From Balneolaceae bacterium (GTDB lineage Bacteria > Bacteroidota > Rhodothermia > Balneolales > Balneolaceae), in assembly GCA_017640605.1 (NCBI GenBank), contig JAEPQH010000005.1, positions 124,001-188,000 on the forward strand: a stretch of 64,000 nt of DNA, read 5' to 3'. The notes beneath the pieces were generated by a model. The model was not told the origin of the DNA, ran no database searches, and saw nothing but the letters and a program-made list of their open reading frames with translations. Each line of letters begins with the position of its first letter. Within the stretch, counting starts at the first letter, position 1. Below are positions 34,782 through 43,297 of this stretch, piece by piece. Position numbers and translations under genes: made by a program.

Positions 34782-35537
34782 CTAGTGGCCGTTTTTTATC
34801 TCCTTAGCTAAGGCTAAATAATCCTTCGCACCATTGCTATTGCCATCGTATTCGAAAATTGTTTTGTGGTGACTTGGAGCCTCTGCCAGGGCAACATTAT
34901 CCCGAATAATAGTATTGAACACTTTTTTGCCAAAGTAATCTTTGATGTGCCCTACAACTTCTTTATTCAGATTTTTTCTACTGTCGTATAACGTGCAGAT
35001 AATTCCTCCAACTTCCAAATCGGCGTTTAAGCGCTGTTGAACCACTTTTATGAGATCTAATAATTTAGATAAACCATGTAAAGCCAGATACTCGGATTGT
35101 AAAACAATAAACACATCCTGCACCGCAGTAAAAGCATTCAAAGTGAGCAATCCCAGATTTGGCGGACAGTCAATCAACACATAATCATATTCCGATCCCT
35201 TTAATTGGCTTAAGAAATTCCGCAATAAACTTTCTCGTGCCGGCTCATTGGCTAATTCCAACTCAGCTCCCGATAATTCTAACGATGACGCGATATAATC
35301 GAACCCGTTGTGCTTGATTACCACATCCTGCACTTTTACCTGTCCTTTGAGTGCCTGATAAATGGTTTTTTCCAGACGTTGAGAGTGCATGCGCAATGAG
35401 TAGGTAAGATTAGCTTGCGGATCGAGATCGATTAACAATACTTTCTTGCCCAGTTTTGCAAGTCCTGCCCCAACGTTAATGGTAGAGGTAGTTTTGCCTA
35501 CGCCGCCTTTTTGATTTGTAAAAGCAATGGTTTTCAT
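34782..35537 (-). CDS. parA: ParA/Soj-like partition ATPase
   Basis: This 251-residue deviant Walker ATPase has QKGGVGKTT (9-17) with the signature lysine, IDLDPQANLT as switch I, and LIDCPPNLGLLTLNAF as Walker B. It lacks the N-terminal DNA-binding extension of type Ia ParA and is closest in architecture to Soj or type Ib. It would form ATP-dependent dimers on nucleoid DNA to move a centromere complex or protein cargo. It pairs with the RHH protein 4 nt downstream. No ParB with a CTPase/HTH domain is present here. Confidence 0.9.
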   Translation of the reverse strand: MKTIAFTNQKGGVGKTTSTINVGAGLAKLGKKVLLIDLDPQANLTYSLRMHSQRLEKTIYQALKGQVKVQDVVIKHNGFDYIASSLELSGAELELANEPARESLLRNFLSQLKGSEYDYVLIDCPPNLGLLTLNAFTAVQDVFIVLQSEYLALHGLSKLLDLIKVVQQRLNADLEVGGIICTLYDSRKNLNKEVVGHIKDYFGKKVFNTIIRDNVALAEAPSHHKTIFEYDGNSNGAKDYLALAKEIKNGH

Positions 35538-35608
35538 AACGTATTAATGCCGTACTTATATCTAATATGGAGTATTAAAGAGGATATAATTATCGAATGT
35601 TACACGAG

Positions 35609-35625
35609 AATGCTTAAATAGCATT
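35609..35625. promoter_or_regulatory. inverted repeat upstream of parA
   Basis: AATGCT-taaat-AGCATT is a 6-bp inverted repeat about 72 bp upstream of the parA start, in the divergent region shared with the thioesterase gene. It could be a binding site for the RHH protein, by analogy with ParG/omega autorepression. Only one copy is seen, which weakens that idea. Confidence 0.25.
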
Positions 35626-35762
35626 AACTTGATTAAGAAGGTAGTTATAATCAGTTAATTTTCTAATAGAAAGTGCCGAAAACAAACAACATTCGGTATA
35701 ACAAATGGCAAGGCTATCCTATAATAAATCCTAATGTAGGTATCGAACCTGTACATAGTTTC

Positions 35763-35780
35763 TTAACTTTCGGAAGTTAA
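35763..35780 (+). promoter_or_regulatory. hairpin just before thioesterase start
   Basis: TTAACTT-TCGG-AAGTTAA is a perfect 7-bp stem with a UUCG-like tetraloop, 18 bp before the ATG at 35799. There is no T-run, so it is not a terminator. It may affect translation initiation or mRNA stability. Confidence 0.3.
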
Positions 35781-35798
35781 TTGTCATCAAGAAAAAGT

Positions 35799-36170
35799 AT
35801 GAGATTTTTTAGTCGCAAAATTGTAAAACCACAAGATCTTAATCCAAACGGCACCTTATTTGGAGGTGCAGTATTAAGCTGGATCGATGAAGAAGCAGCG
35901 ATTTATGTGCTCTGTCAACTTGGAAAAGGCCGAATTGTAACCAAATATATGTCGGAGATTAATTTTGTTAGTTCGGCAAAATTGGGAGATGTAATTGAGA
36001 TTGGCATGGAAACTGTTAAATTTGGAAGAACTTCCATTACAGTGAAATGTGAAGTTCGAACTAAATTTAGTAAAGACACCATTATTACGATCGACCGAAT
36101 TGTTTTTGTGCATATTGACGCAAATGGCAATCCAGTTCCTCATAACATAACAGAACCCGCAAACGAATAA
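35799..36170 (+). CDS. acyl-CoA thioesterase, hotdog fold (YciA-like)
   Basis: The start is set at the ATG at 35799 (MRFFSRKIVKPQ), which aligns with family N-termini. An upstream TTG at 35781 lies directly against a hairpin and is less likely. The 123-residue protein has the hotdog helix NPNGTLFGGAVLSWIDEEAA and the sequence VTKYMSEINFVSSAKLGDVI. These are typical of cytoplasmic acyl-CoA thioesterases with the catalytic Asn/Asp and Gly-rich helix start. It hydrolyses acyl-CoA to free acid and CoA; chain length is unknown. It is 8 nt upstream of the Hpt gene, so it may share that transcript. Confidence 0.85.
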   Translation: MRFFSRKIVKPQDLNPNGTLFGGAVLSWIDEEAAIYVLCQLGKGRIVTKYMSEINFVSSAKLGDVIEIGMETVKFGRTSITVKCEVRTKFSKDTIITIDRIVFVHIDANGNPVPHNITEPANE

Positions 36171-36178
36171 ATGTTGAA

Positions 36179-36535
36179 GTGAGTAACCAAGAAAAAATTG
36201 TTGATTTTACGACCCTGAACGAAATGCTTTTTGGGGAAGCAAAATATATCAAAGAATTTGCCGAAGCGGCTGTTATCTCTTTTGAGGAATTCAACGAAAA
36301 TTATACCCTTTTCCTCATAAAGCGTGATGAAGTTAATTTCAGAAAAGCCGGACACAAAATTAAGCCTGTAGCACAAATGCTGGGTTTAAACATGATTCTG
36401 GAAGAATATGAAACCGCCAAATCACTGATCTGGGAAGAAAAACCAGACGCAGAATTAGGAAATTCCTCGCAGCGTATGAGTAAAATAATTGATCAAGTGC
36501 TAGCTGAATTACGCGAGGTTGCCGAGAACGCTTAA
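36179..36535 (+). CDS. Hpt (histidine phosphotransfer) domain protein
   Basis: The 118-residue all-helical protein has an Hpt signature, FRKAGHKIKPVAQMLGL, with the phosphorylatable His59 followed by Lys at +3 (HKIK). Upstream and downstream helices match a four-helix bundle. It would shuttle phosphate between a response regulator receiver and a downstream regulator. The start is GTG at 36179, since the upstream ATG meets a stop. It lies between the thioesterase and a response regulator-histidine kinase pair, 65 nt before the regulator. That kinase is not a hybrid, so the Hpt partner is unclear. Domain call by motif and length. Confidence 0.65.
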   Translation: MSNQEKIVDFTTLNEMLFGEAKYIKEFAEAAVISFEEFNENYTLFLIKRDEVNFRKAGHKIKPVAQMLGLNMILEEYETAKSLIWEEKPDAELGNSSQRMSKIIDQVLAELREVAENA

Positions 36536-36600
36536 ATGTTACGTTCTCGTGATACTTTTCTTTGATGCAGATTTCTATTTTAGAGAAAAAATAGAACACT

Positions 36601-37314
36601 GTGTCCACTCCCATACTTATTATCGAAGACGATCGCGATTTATCTGAACTCATAAAGATTCAGTTACTAGATCAAAATTACGAAGTGCATCAACAATTTA
36701 ATGGCACTACCGGGCTACAATCTTTTAATGAAGGTGAGTATTCATTGCTCATTCTGGATGTAATGCTTCCCGGATTAGATGGTTTTGAAATCTGTAAAAA
36801 AATCCGAGCAAACGATTCTAAAACTCCCATTTTGATGCTTACCGCGAAGGCAGAAGAAATCGATAAGATTATGGGACTCGAGTTTGGTGCCGACGATTAC
36901 CTCACGAAACCTTTCAGTATTCGAGAACTCACAGCTCGGGTTAAGGCTTTGCTGAGACGTAGTCAGGTTCAAAATGATGATACCTCCGGCATATCAGACT
37001 CCATCACTTTTGGCGAACTTTCCATCTTCCCTCAAAAAAGATCCATCACCTTAAAAAATGAAAGCTTTGATCTGACTAGTAAAGAGTTTGATTTGCTGAT
37101 GTTATTCGCCACAAATCCCGGAAAAGCGTATAGCCGCCAAGAGTTGCTGGATGTTGTTTGGGGTTATCAATACAGTGGGTACAGCCATACTGTAAATAGC
37201 CACATTAACCGATTACGAAGTAAAATTGAAGACGATCCCTCCAATCCCACATACATAAAAACGGTATGGGGCGTAGGTTATCGTTTTGTAGAAATGGATG
37301 AGTTAATCGCATGA
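36601..37314 (+). CDS. OmpR/PhoB-family response regulator
   Basis: The 237-residue regulator has a receiver domain (1-120) with acidic pocket Glu9-Asp10-Asp11, phosphoacceptor Asp53 in LILDVMLPGLDGF, Thr in MLTAKAEE, and Lys in DDYLTKPFS. A winged-helix DNA-binding domain (about 140-232) has DLTSKEFDLLMLF and VNSHINRLRSKIE. It starts with GTG. The stop overlaps the ATG of the histidine kinase by 4 nt, a typical two-component pair. Target genes are unknown. Confidence 0.95.
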   Translation: MSTPILIIEDDRDLSELIKIQLLDQNYEVHQQFNGTTGLQSFNEGEYSLLILDVMLPGLDGFEICKKIRANDSKTPILMLTAKAEEIDKIMGLEFGADDYLTKPFSIRELTARVKALLRRSQVQNDDTSGISDSITFGELSIFPQKRSITLKNESFDLTSKEFDLLMLFATNPGKAYSRQELLDVVWGYQYSGYSHTVNSHINRLRSKIEDDPSNPTYIKTVWGVGYRFVEMDELIA

Positions 37315-38801
37315 AGATCTTCACCAACAGCTTTTATGCTAAAATATCGGCCGTTTTTCTGTTTTGTGTACTCTTTTTGGGAGCAACACTGGCTTACCTC
37401 ACCTTAAAATCCTCGATGATGTTTGTTGAGGAAACCACACAGAAAGTAAACGTAAACCTTGCCACAGAACTCGCTTTTGAGTTACAACCCTTTTTAATCG
37501 ATGCGATTGAGTCCGACAGTATCATCAGCAAGATTCAATATTTGAAGGGAATCAATCCACAGGTTGATATATATCTGCTAAAAAGTAATGGGATGATCAA
37601 AGAATCGTACTTAAGCGATGATGCTCCACCTGAGTTAGCCATGGCTACCGTAAATACAGCACCATTGGACGCTTTCTTACGTGGCGACCCTCTTCCCATT
37701 TTAGGGCAAGATCCGCTGAATCCTGAGATTAGTAAACCGTTCTCTGTGTCGAATATTTCCATTATGGGCAGCGAAGGCTGTTACTTATATGTGATTTTAG
37801 AAAGCCAACAATACAGCGAGATTGCCGGAATGCTGGCAGAGAGTTATATCATCAAAAATTCAATGATCGGCTTACTGATTGTTTTGTTAACCACCGTGTT
37901 CCTTGGTTTACTGGTATTTCGATTACTCACCCATCGTTTACGGAATATCACCAAAACCGTAGTTGCTTTTGAACATGGTCAATTAGATGAACGTGTACAC
38001 GTTCGCTCGCAGGATGAATTGGGAACACTTTCCTCCTCATTCAATCAGATGGCAGATACCATTGTTGCTAACATGGACGAAATAAAACAAGTAGACCGCT
38101 TACGTAGAGAATTAGTAGCAAATATTTCGCATGATTTACGCAGTCCATTAGCTTCAATTCAAGGTTATCTGGAAACTATTCAACTCAAAGAAGCAGAAAA
38201 AACATTATCAGAAGCAGATCGCGAAAAATACTATCAGGTGGTAATCAGAAACACGAAAAAGCTGGGTAAACTGATTTCTGAGTTGTTTGAGTTATCAAAA
38301 TTAGATGCCAAAAATGTGCAACCCGATTTAGAACCCGTTTCTATGGCAGAACTGGCTCAGGATGTAGTTATGCAGTTTCAACCATTGGCCAAAGCTAAAA
38401 ATGTACAGCTTAAAGCAGTTCTACCTAATGAGCCATTAAAACTGGTTACGGCTGATATCGCATTGATGGAGCGTGCACTTTCGAACCTCATCGATAATGC
38501 CATAAAAAATACCCCTGATGGTGGTATGGTAAGTATTACGCCTGCCAACGCCGGTGATCAGGTTTCTGTTCAAATAACCGACACCGGAAAAGGAATTTCG
38601 GAAGATCAACTCACCCGAATTTTTGATCGGTTTTATCAGGCGGATGAGAGTAGAAGTCCGGGTACAGGTGCTGGTTTGGGACTTTCTATCGCTCAAAAAA
38701 TATTAGAATTACACGGCGCTAAACTTTCTGTACGCAGTGCTTTGAATCAGGGAACGACATTTAGTTTCAGTCTAGTTCATTACATGGATATAGACAACTA
38801 A
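37311..38801 (+). CDS. sensor histidine kinase, HAMP type
   Basis: This 496-residue membrane kinase has one transmembrane helix near the N-terminus (about 11-30), a periplasmic sensing region (about 31-180), and a second transmembrane helix (about 183-204). These lead into HAMP (to about 258). The dimerisation domain has the H-box ANISHDLRSPLAS with His274. The ATPase domain has N-box NLIDNAIKNTPDGG, G1 DTGKGIS and G2 GTGAGLGLSIAQ. The periplasmic part has one cysteine and no named domain I can see. Its cognate regulator is the overlapping upstream gene. Confidence 0.95.
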   Translation: MKIFTNSFYAKISAVFLFCVLFLGATLAYLTLKSSMMFVEETTQKVNVNLATELAFELQPFLIDAIESDSIISKIQYLKGINPQVDIYLLKSNGMIKESYLSDDAPPELAMATVNTAPLDAFLRGDPLPILGQDPLNPEISKPFSVSNISIMGSEGCYLYVILESQQYSEIAGMLAESYIIKNSMIGLLIVLLTTVFLGLLVFRLLTHRLRNITKTVVAFEHGQLDERVHVRSQDELGTLSSSFNQMADTIVANMDEIKQVDRLRRELVANISHDLRSPLASIQGYLETIQLKEAEKTLSEADREKYYQVVIRNTKKLGKLISELFELSKLDAKNVQPDLEPVSMAELAQDVVMQFQPLAKAKNVQLKAVLPNEPLKLVTADIALMERALSNLIDNAIKNTPDGGMVSITPANAGDQVSVQITDTGKGISEDQLTRIFDRFYQADESRSPGTGAGLGLSIAQKILELHGAKLSVRSALNQGTTFSFSLVHYMDIDN

Positions 38802-38811
38802 TTCATCAAGC

Positions 38812-39225
38812 ATGATTCTAAAAGAAAGTGAGATTGATCAGGATAATATCGCTCCTGTACTTGGCAAACCTTATAAAGAACCCGGTAAATGGTTCACAGT
38901 AACCGGCTCTAGCTACTACTTCATCAAAACCCTTAAAACACTAGAGGGCGAAGACGTACTCATCTGGGAAGACTCCAAAGGGATTTTCCAACGCTACGAT
39001 CATGGACTTGCCCTACTGGTGAACCGAAGTAATTATCAGCGAGCGGTGTTAATGGCCATTGATAGTTTTATCAGCGTAAATATTTACGTGGATGAGTCGG
39101 GAATGAATCGCCAAACCGTTCTTGAGTTCGAAACGGATCGATACAAAGGTAAATTCGTGACTAGTTACAGCTCTTATAAAAGTCAGCTCAAGTTTTTTAA
39201 TAAACTAGGTTTAGTAGCGGTTTAA
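38812..39225 (+). CDS. hypothetical protein after two-component genes
   Basis: The 137-residue soluble protein is not recognised. It is mixed alpha/beta with aromatic-rich strands (WFTVTGSSYYFIKTL, VLIWEDSKGIFQRYD, KGKFVTSYSSYKSQLKFF) and no signal peptide, membrane segment or cysteine. It starts 10 nt after the kinase stop, so it is probably the last gene of the two-component transcript and may be functionally linked. A terminator follows about 95 bp later. Confidence 0.6.
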   Translation: MILKESEIDQDNIAPVLGKPYKEPGKWFTVTGSSYYFIKTLKTLEGEDVLIWEDSKGIFQRYDHGLALLVNRSNYQRAVLMAIDSFISVNIYVDESGMNRQTVLEFETDRYKGKFVTSYSSYKSQLKFFNKLGLVAV

Positions 39226-39293
39226 TTTTTTTATAAAACCGACCAATCCGCCAGCAAATAATTCTCGTACTCTCATTTGTACCCCGAAAAGAG

Positions 39294-39312
39294 ATGACCA
39301 TGGTGTGGTCAT
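39294..39312 (+). promoter_or_regulatory. inverted repeat upstream of terminator
   Basis: ATGACCA-tggtg-TGGTCAT is a perfect 7-bp stem immediately before a terminator hairpin. The tandem hairpins could belong to a short RNA or to the 3' end of the two-component transcript. The same symmetry could also be an operator for galE, which starts about 90 bp downstream. Confidence 0.3.
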
Positions 39313-39319
39313 ACCCCTC

Positions 39320-39354
39320 AGCCCCATTAATGATTTTAATGGGGCTTTTTATTT
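39320..39354 (+). terminator. intrinsic terminator before galE
   Basis: The stem AGCCCCATTAA / TTAATGGGGCT is followed by TTTTATTTT. It closes the two-component/hypothetical transcript. Confidence 0.88.
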
Positions 39355-39400
39355 TCAGGTATCGTAGTTTGGCGCGAATTCAAAAATAAATACATCATCT

Positions 39401-40414
39401 ATGACCGTTTTAGTTACCGGTGGAGCGGGTTACATCGGAAGCCACACTGTACTTGAGCTGCTCGAATCAGGCCACAAAGTAATTGTAATTGATAATTTGG
39501 CAAACAGCAGCGAACAGTCGTTGATTCGTGTATCGCACATAGCCGGACGTAAACCCATTTTTTATGAATTCAACCTACTGAATAAACCCGCTGTGGATGA
39601 AGTATTTAGTCGACATCACATAGATGCCGTGATTCACTTTGCCGGTTTTAAAGCGGTTGGAGAATCGGTTAAGGAGCCGCTGAAATACTACAGAAACAAT
39701 ATGAACTCCACCATGTACTTGTGCGAAGTTATGGCAAAACATGGTGTCAAAAATTTGGTATTCAGTTCTTCGGCCACTGTTTATGGTGAACCGGAAACCA
39801 TGCCAATTACTGAAGATTTTCCAATCTCGGCTCAAAATCCATATGGATATACCAAATTGATGTGTGAACAGATTCTTAGAGATGTTTATGTATCGGATGA
39901 GGAATGGAACATAGCGTTGTTGAGATATTTTAATCCTATTGGTGCGCATTATTCAGGTTTAATTGGTGAAGATCCTAATGGAATTCCCAATAACCTTCTC
40001 CCCTACATTTCGCAGGTAGCTGTTGGTAAATTAAAAGAACTAGCTGTTTTTGGGGATGATTATCCAACCAAAGATGGAACCGGAGTTCGGGATTATATCC
40101 ATGTGGTTGACTTAGCAAAAGGACATTTAAAAGCGTTGGAAAAGCTCGAAGAAGCTCCCGGTGTTGTGACTTACAATTTAGGAACCGGTTCAGGAAGCTC
40201 GGTTTTAGAGATGATCAATGCGTTCGAACAAGCCTCAGGAGTAGACATTCCCTACAAAATTGCACCTCGCCGACCCGGTGATGCTGCTGAATGCTACGCC
40301 GATCCTACAAAAGCCGAAGAAGAACTTGGATGGAAAGCGGAATTCGACATTCATCGAATGTGCGAAGACACCTGGCGCTGGCAATCGAATAACCCGAATG
40401 GATATGAGGAATAG
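39401..40414 (+). CDS. galE: UDP-glucose 4-epimerase
   Basis: This 337-residue extended SDR enzyme has the NAD-binding GGAGYIGSH (7-15), the catalytic triad segment [12 protein letters not shown] with YGYTKLM (Tyr-x-x-x-Lys), and the C-terminal [22 protein letters not shown]. All are diagnostic of GalE. It interconverts UDP-glucose and UDP-galactose for sugar use and surface polysaccharide. It appears monocistronic. Its last 34 bp are duplicated about 300 bp downstream within a repeat-rich gap. Confidence 0.96.
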   Translation: MTVLVTGGAGYIGSHTVLELLESGHKVIVIDNLANSSEQSLIRVSHIAGRKPIFYEFNLLNKPAVDEVFSRHHIDAVIHFAGFKAVGESVKEPLKYYRNNMNSTMYLCEVMAKHGVKNLVFSSSATVYGEPETMPITEDFPISAQNPYGYTKLMCEQILRDVYVSDEEWNIALLRYFNPIGAHYSGLIGEDPNGIPNNLLPYISQVAVGKLKELAVFGDDYPTKDGTGVRDYIHVVDLAKGHLKALEKLEEAPGVVTYNLGTGSGSSVLEMINAFEQASGVDIPYKIAPRRPGDAAECYADPTKAEEELGWKAEFDIHRMCEDTWRWQSNNPNGYEE

Positions 40415-40465
40415 AAGATTTCAATATTCAATATTCAACAAGCAGTAATCAACATTCAATGTTGA
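40383..40465 (+). repeat. galE 3'-end direct repeat, copy 1
   Basis: This stretch covers the last 11 codons of galE plus the adjoining AT-rich tail. It recurs with high identity at 40687-40769, 304 bp downstream. The tail contains CAATATTCAATATTCAACAAG, also found inverted further on. Confidence 0.85.
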
Positions 40466-40854
40466 GTGTTGTTCGTTGATTATTGAATGCTCAATGTAAT
40501 TTGCATACCTGGGTAGGATCGGTGCAAGAAAACGTCATCGTTGATATACATTCGATTAGTTATCTTGGTATGTATTCTTAACACATATAGATCTTTCGGA
40601 AGCATCATCAAGATGAAAATTTACCATTTTCTAACGCAGCTATGAGCTTATAGAATTACTAGCACATTCTCACAATCAGAAGCGGTAATCGAATAACCCA
40701 AATGGATATGAGGAATAGATAAGTTCTATATTCAATATTCAACAAGGAGTAAACAGTTTTCAATGTTGAATTACATGCTGTGATAGTTTGACACCAATCA
40801 GAATGTTACCCGATAAACAACATTGAATGTTCCTTGTTGAATATTGAATATTGT
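40415..40854. repeat. repeat-rich gap between galE and S9 peptidase
   Basis: The 440 bp hold no gene. They contain the duplicated galE tail (40687-40769), a 21-bp sequence (40728-40748) with a perfect inverted copy at 40831-40851, and several palindromic ATTCAATGTTGA-like blocks. The inverted copy reaches the stop codon of the convergent peptidase, so both transcripts could end in a long hairpin. No T-run typical of an intrinsic terminator is seen. Confidence 0.8.
40687..40769 (+). repeat. galE 3'-end direct repeat, copy 2
   Basis: This non-coding copy of the galE terminus retains the ATGGATATGAGGAATAG end of the gene with few substitutions, followed by the same ATTCAATATTCAACAAG tail. It marks a past duplication or recombination at the repeat. 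Confidence 0.85.
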
Positions 40855-42879
40855 TTATTGTCTATAACGCGCAAACCAGGCTAAAATGTGATCCACTTTG
40901 GTGATAAGTTGACTCGGGCGATTGGCAATAAAATGACTCGCGCCCGGAATTTCGACCAATGCGGTTTCAATTTCGCGAATTTGTAGTGCATTATACAATT
41001 GTTTGGATTCTGAAAGTGGCGTACGCAAATCTTCGGTTCCAACCATCAACAGCGTTGGAGTTTCCACATTTCCTACTAAAGAAATTGGCGAAAACTTCCA
41101 GTATTCCTCAAAATTCTCCCAAGGCTGACCAGGATATCGGTAATCGGCATATCCATAATAGTTATCGGCTACCAGAGTTTTGCTGATCCAATTCATAACC
41201 GGTTTTACCACGGCTGAAGCTTCAAAACGATTATTCTTTCCTATAATCCATGCGGTCATTATTCCGCCGGCACTCCCTCCGGTAACATATAAACTATCTT
41301 CGCTGGTGATGCCTTCCGAAATCAACACATCCACTCCATCCATGATATCGTGATAATCATCACCCGGATAATTGTGATATAGTAAATTTCCGAACTCCTC
41401 TCCATAACTAGTACTCCCTCTCATATTTGGATAAAACACCACATAACCTTCTGCAGCAAATAATTGAAACTCAGGAGTAAAATGCGGACCATAATGAGAA
41501 ATGGGTCCACCATGAATTTCTACCAATAAAGGATACGTTTTCGATTCATCATAATTTGGCGGATAAATCACCCAGCCCTGAATTTCACGTCCATCCACCG
41601 AAGAGGTATACCAAATATCACGAACTTCGCCTAAGGTACGTTGTGCAAACAAATCATCGTTTAAACGTGTGATTTTCGTAAGTCCGCGTCGACGTGTAAC
41701 CACTCCTAATTCAGCAGGATGATACGGAGAAGCTACATTCGTAGCGATTACATCTCCATCCGATAATGTAAAAGAACCGCCGCCATAAGGCCGACCAATA
41801 GAATTTCCACCAATGCGTTCTGCAACCACTTCCATATTTCCATTCAAGTCGGAGTAGCCAATTTTTGAAACGCCTTCATCGGCATATTGGAAATACAATC
41901 CACGCCCATTTGAAGCCCATTGCACATCCGAAATCGAGCGATCCAAATCAAGATTCAGCATACGCTGATTTGAGCCATCAGCATCCATTAAATTAATTTT
42001 GGCTACCTGATAGGTCTGAATTTTATCCTCATAACCGAGATAGGCAATGGTCTCACCATCCGGCGAAACTGCCGCATTTCCATCAGGACCAAAGCGTTCA
42101 GTTAGTTGAGTAATTGTTCCTGTAGTTACATCAAGGGAATACACTTCAAAATTACGGCGCACTCGCTCCCAATCGGGGTGTCGATTGGCTGAAAAATAGA
42201 TGGTTTCTCCATCGGGAGCCCAAACCGGAGCGCCATGATTAAAATCTCCTGAACTTAATTGGCGAACGGCTCCTCCTCCGGCGTTCACCATAAAAATATG
42301 AGTGAATCCCGGATCCAGATAACCGGCTCCATCCTGCTCGTATTTAAATCGATCGGTAACACGTGGTGTGGCTGCCCATTTTGCGCCTTCCGGCTTTTTT
42401 GGAGCACTTACTAACACCGGATTTTTTTCCTCAATCTTCATGGTGAAGGCAATATAATTACCATCCGGCGACCAGCTAATTCCACCCGGACCGCGTTCCA
42501 ATTGTGTGATGCGCGCCACCTTTCCGGTTTCTACCCAATATATAAAGAGCTCAGCGCCATGGGTTTCATCAGAAGTGACAAAGGCGATCCGCTTTCCATC
42601 CGGCGACCAACTCGGTTGCGATTCATTCTTATCGAAACTTGTAAGTTTTTGGTGATTTTCTCCATCGGTATCAATCAGCCATAGTGAAGAATTCCGGCGA
42701 TCGGTCATGATGTCCATTCCACGACGTTGATATACAATCTGCTGGCCATCCGGTGAAATCTGAGGGTTATCCACCCATTGAAGATCAAACACATCGAGCC
42801 GTTGGAAGGGCTGCTGTGCAATGGATAATTGAGTTGCTGTTATCAAGAATACGAAGAGTGAATACATCGCTTTTTTCAT
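40855..42879 (-). CDS. exported S9-family prolyl oligopeptidase (dipeptidyl-peptidase type)
   Basis: The 674-residue protein has a signal peptide (1-22, cleavage after SIA). A seven-bladed propeller domain of TolB/WD40-like blades follows (about 30-390), with repeated SPDGxxI motifs. The C-terminal alpha/beta hydrolase domain (about 420-674) contains the catalytic Ser536 in YVTGGSAGGIMT, an acid in VGTEDLRTPLSES, and His in PGASHFIANRP. It probably cleaves peptides, perhaps after proline or alanine, in the periplasm. It is monocistronic and its stop codon overlaps the end of a palindromic intergenic repeat. Confidence 0.92.
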   Translation of the reverse strand: MKKAMYSLFVFLITATQLSIAQQPFQRLDVFDLQWVDNPQISPDGQQIVYQRRGMDIMTDRRNSSLWLIDTDGENHQKLTSFDKNESQPSWSPDGKRIAFVTSDETHGAELFIYWVETGKVARITQLERGPGGISWSPDGNYIAFTMKIEEKNPVLVSAPKKPEGAKWAATPRVTDRFKYEQDGAGYLDPGFTHIFMVNAGGGAVRQLSSGDFNHGAPVWAPDGETIYFSANRHPDWERVRRNFEVYSLDVTTGTITQLTERFGPDGNAAVSPDGETIAYLGYEDKIQTYQVAKINLMDADGSNQRMLNLDLDRSISDVQWASNGRGLYFQYADEGVSKIGYSDLNGNMEVVAERIGGNSIGRPYGGGSFTLSDGDVIATNVASPYHPAELGVVTRRRGLTKITRLNDDLFAQRTLGEVRDIWYTSSVDGREIQGWVIYPPNYDESKTYPLLVEIHGGPISHYGPHFTPEFQLFAAEGYVVFYPNMRGSTSYGEEFGNLLYHNYPGDDYHDIMDGVDVLISEGITSEDSLYVTGGSAGGIMTAWIIGKNNRFEASAVVKPVMNWISKTLVADNYYGYADYRYPGQPWENFEEYWKFSPISLVGNVETPTLLMVGTEDLRTPLSESKQLYNALQIREIETALVEIPGASHFIANRPSQLITKVDHILAWFARYRQ

Positions 42880-43215
42880 AGATAGATACCTTATTTGATT
42901 TATCGAAATCTACGTTGGATTTGGATGATACTCTGTAAAATTATTTGTTGATGGATGAGCTAATACCACCTCTAAATCACCCAAGTGGGATCTTCATTAA
43001 TTATTGGACCGCAGGTTATTTGAATTTCCTCTTCTCTTGACCTTGATTCGCTTGATTTAAGGATTAGCAGGATTTTTAAGGACTTTAAACTGCATTAAAT
43101 TTCTTTAGCATTTTTATCAACTAGAAATAAACGGCTTATGTGAGATAGACTTTTTGGCCCAAACTGTATAAATAAAAAATGCCGAAATGGAATAAATCCA
43201 TTTCAGCATTTTGAG
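42880..43215. repeat. gap with inverted copy of degenerate repeat
   Basis: The 336 bp hold no gene. Positions 43032-43066 match, in inverted orientation, a repeat at 43658-43692; the block CTTGATTTAAGGATTA is identical over 16 bp. The rest is AT-rich, and I see no promoter or hairpin with a T-run. Confidence 0.65.
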
Positions 43216-43297
43216 TACCAAAGGTCGGGATCGAACCGACACTCCCGAAGGAACACGATTTTGAGTCGTGCGCGTCTACCAGTTCCGCCACTTTGGC
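43216..43297 (-). tRNA. tRNA-Leu (anticodon CAA)
   Basis: The minus strand folds as a long-variable-arm tRNA. The acceptor stem GCCAAAG / CTTTGGT has discriminator A, the D-arm reads GCGGAACTGGTAGACGC, and the anticodon arm is CACGA-CTCAAAA-TCGTG giving CAA. The class II variable arm is TTCCTTCGGGAGT, and the T-arm is GTCGG-TTCGATC-CCGAC. CCA is not encoded. It decodes UUG. It is isolated from protein genes and flanked on both sides by degenerate repeats. Confidence 0.96.

Noticed and set aside
35735-35765. tRNA T-arm-like sequence (GTATCGAACCTGT)
   Set aside because: Only three pairs form in the putative T stem and no acceptor or anticodon arm can be built around it.
40260-40448. 62-codon reading frame running from galE into the repeat
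   Set aside because: Out of frame with galE over its C-terminus and ends inside the repeat tail; coding potential comes from galE.
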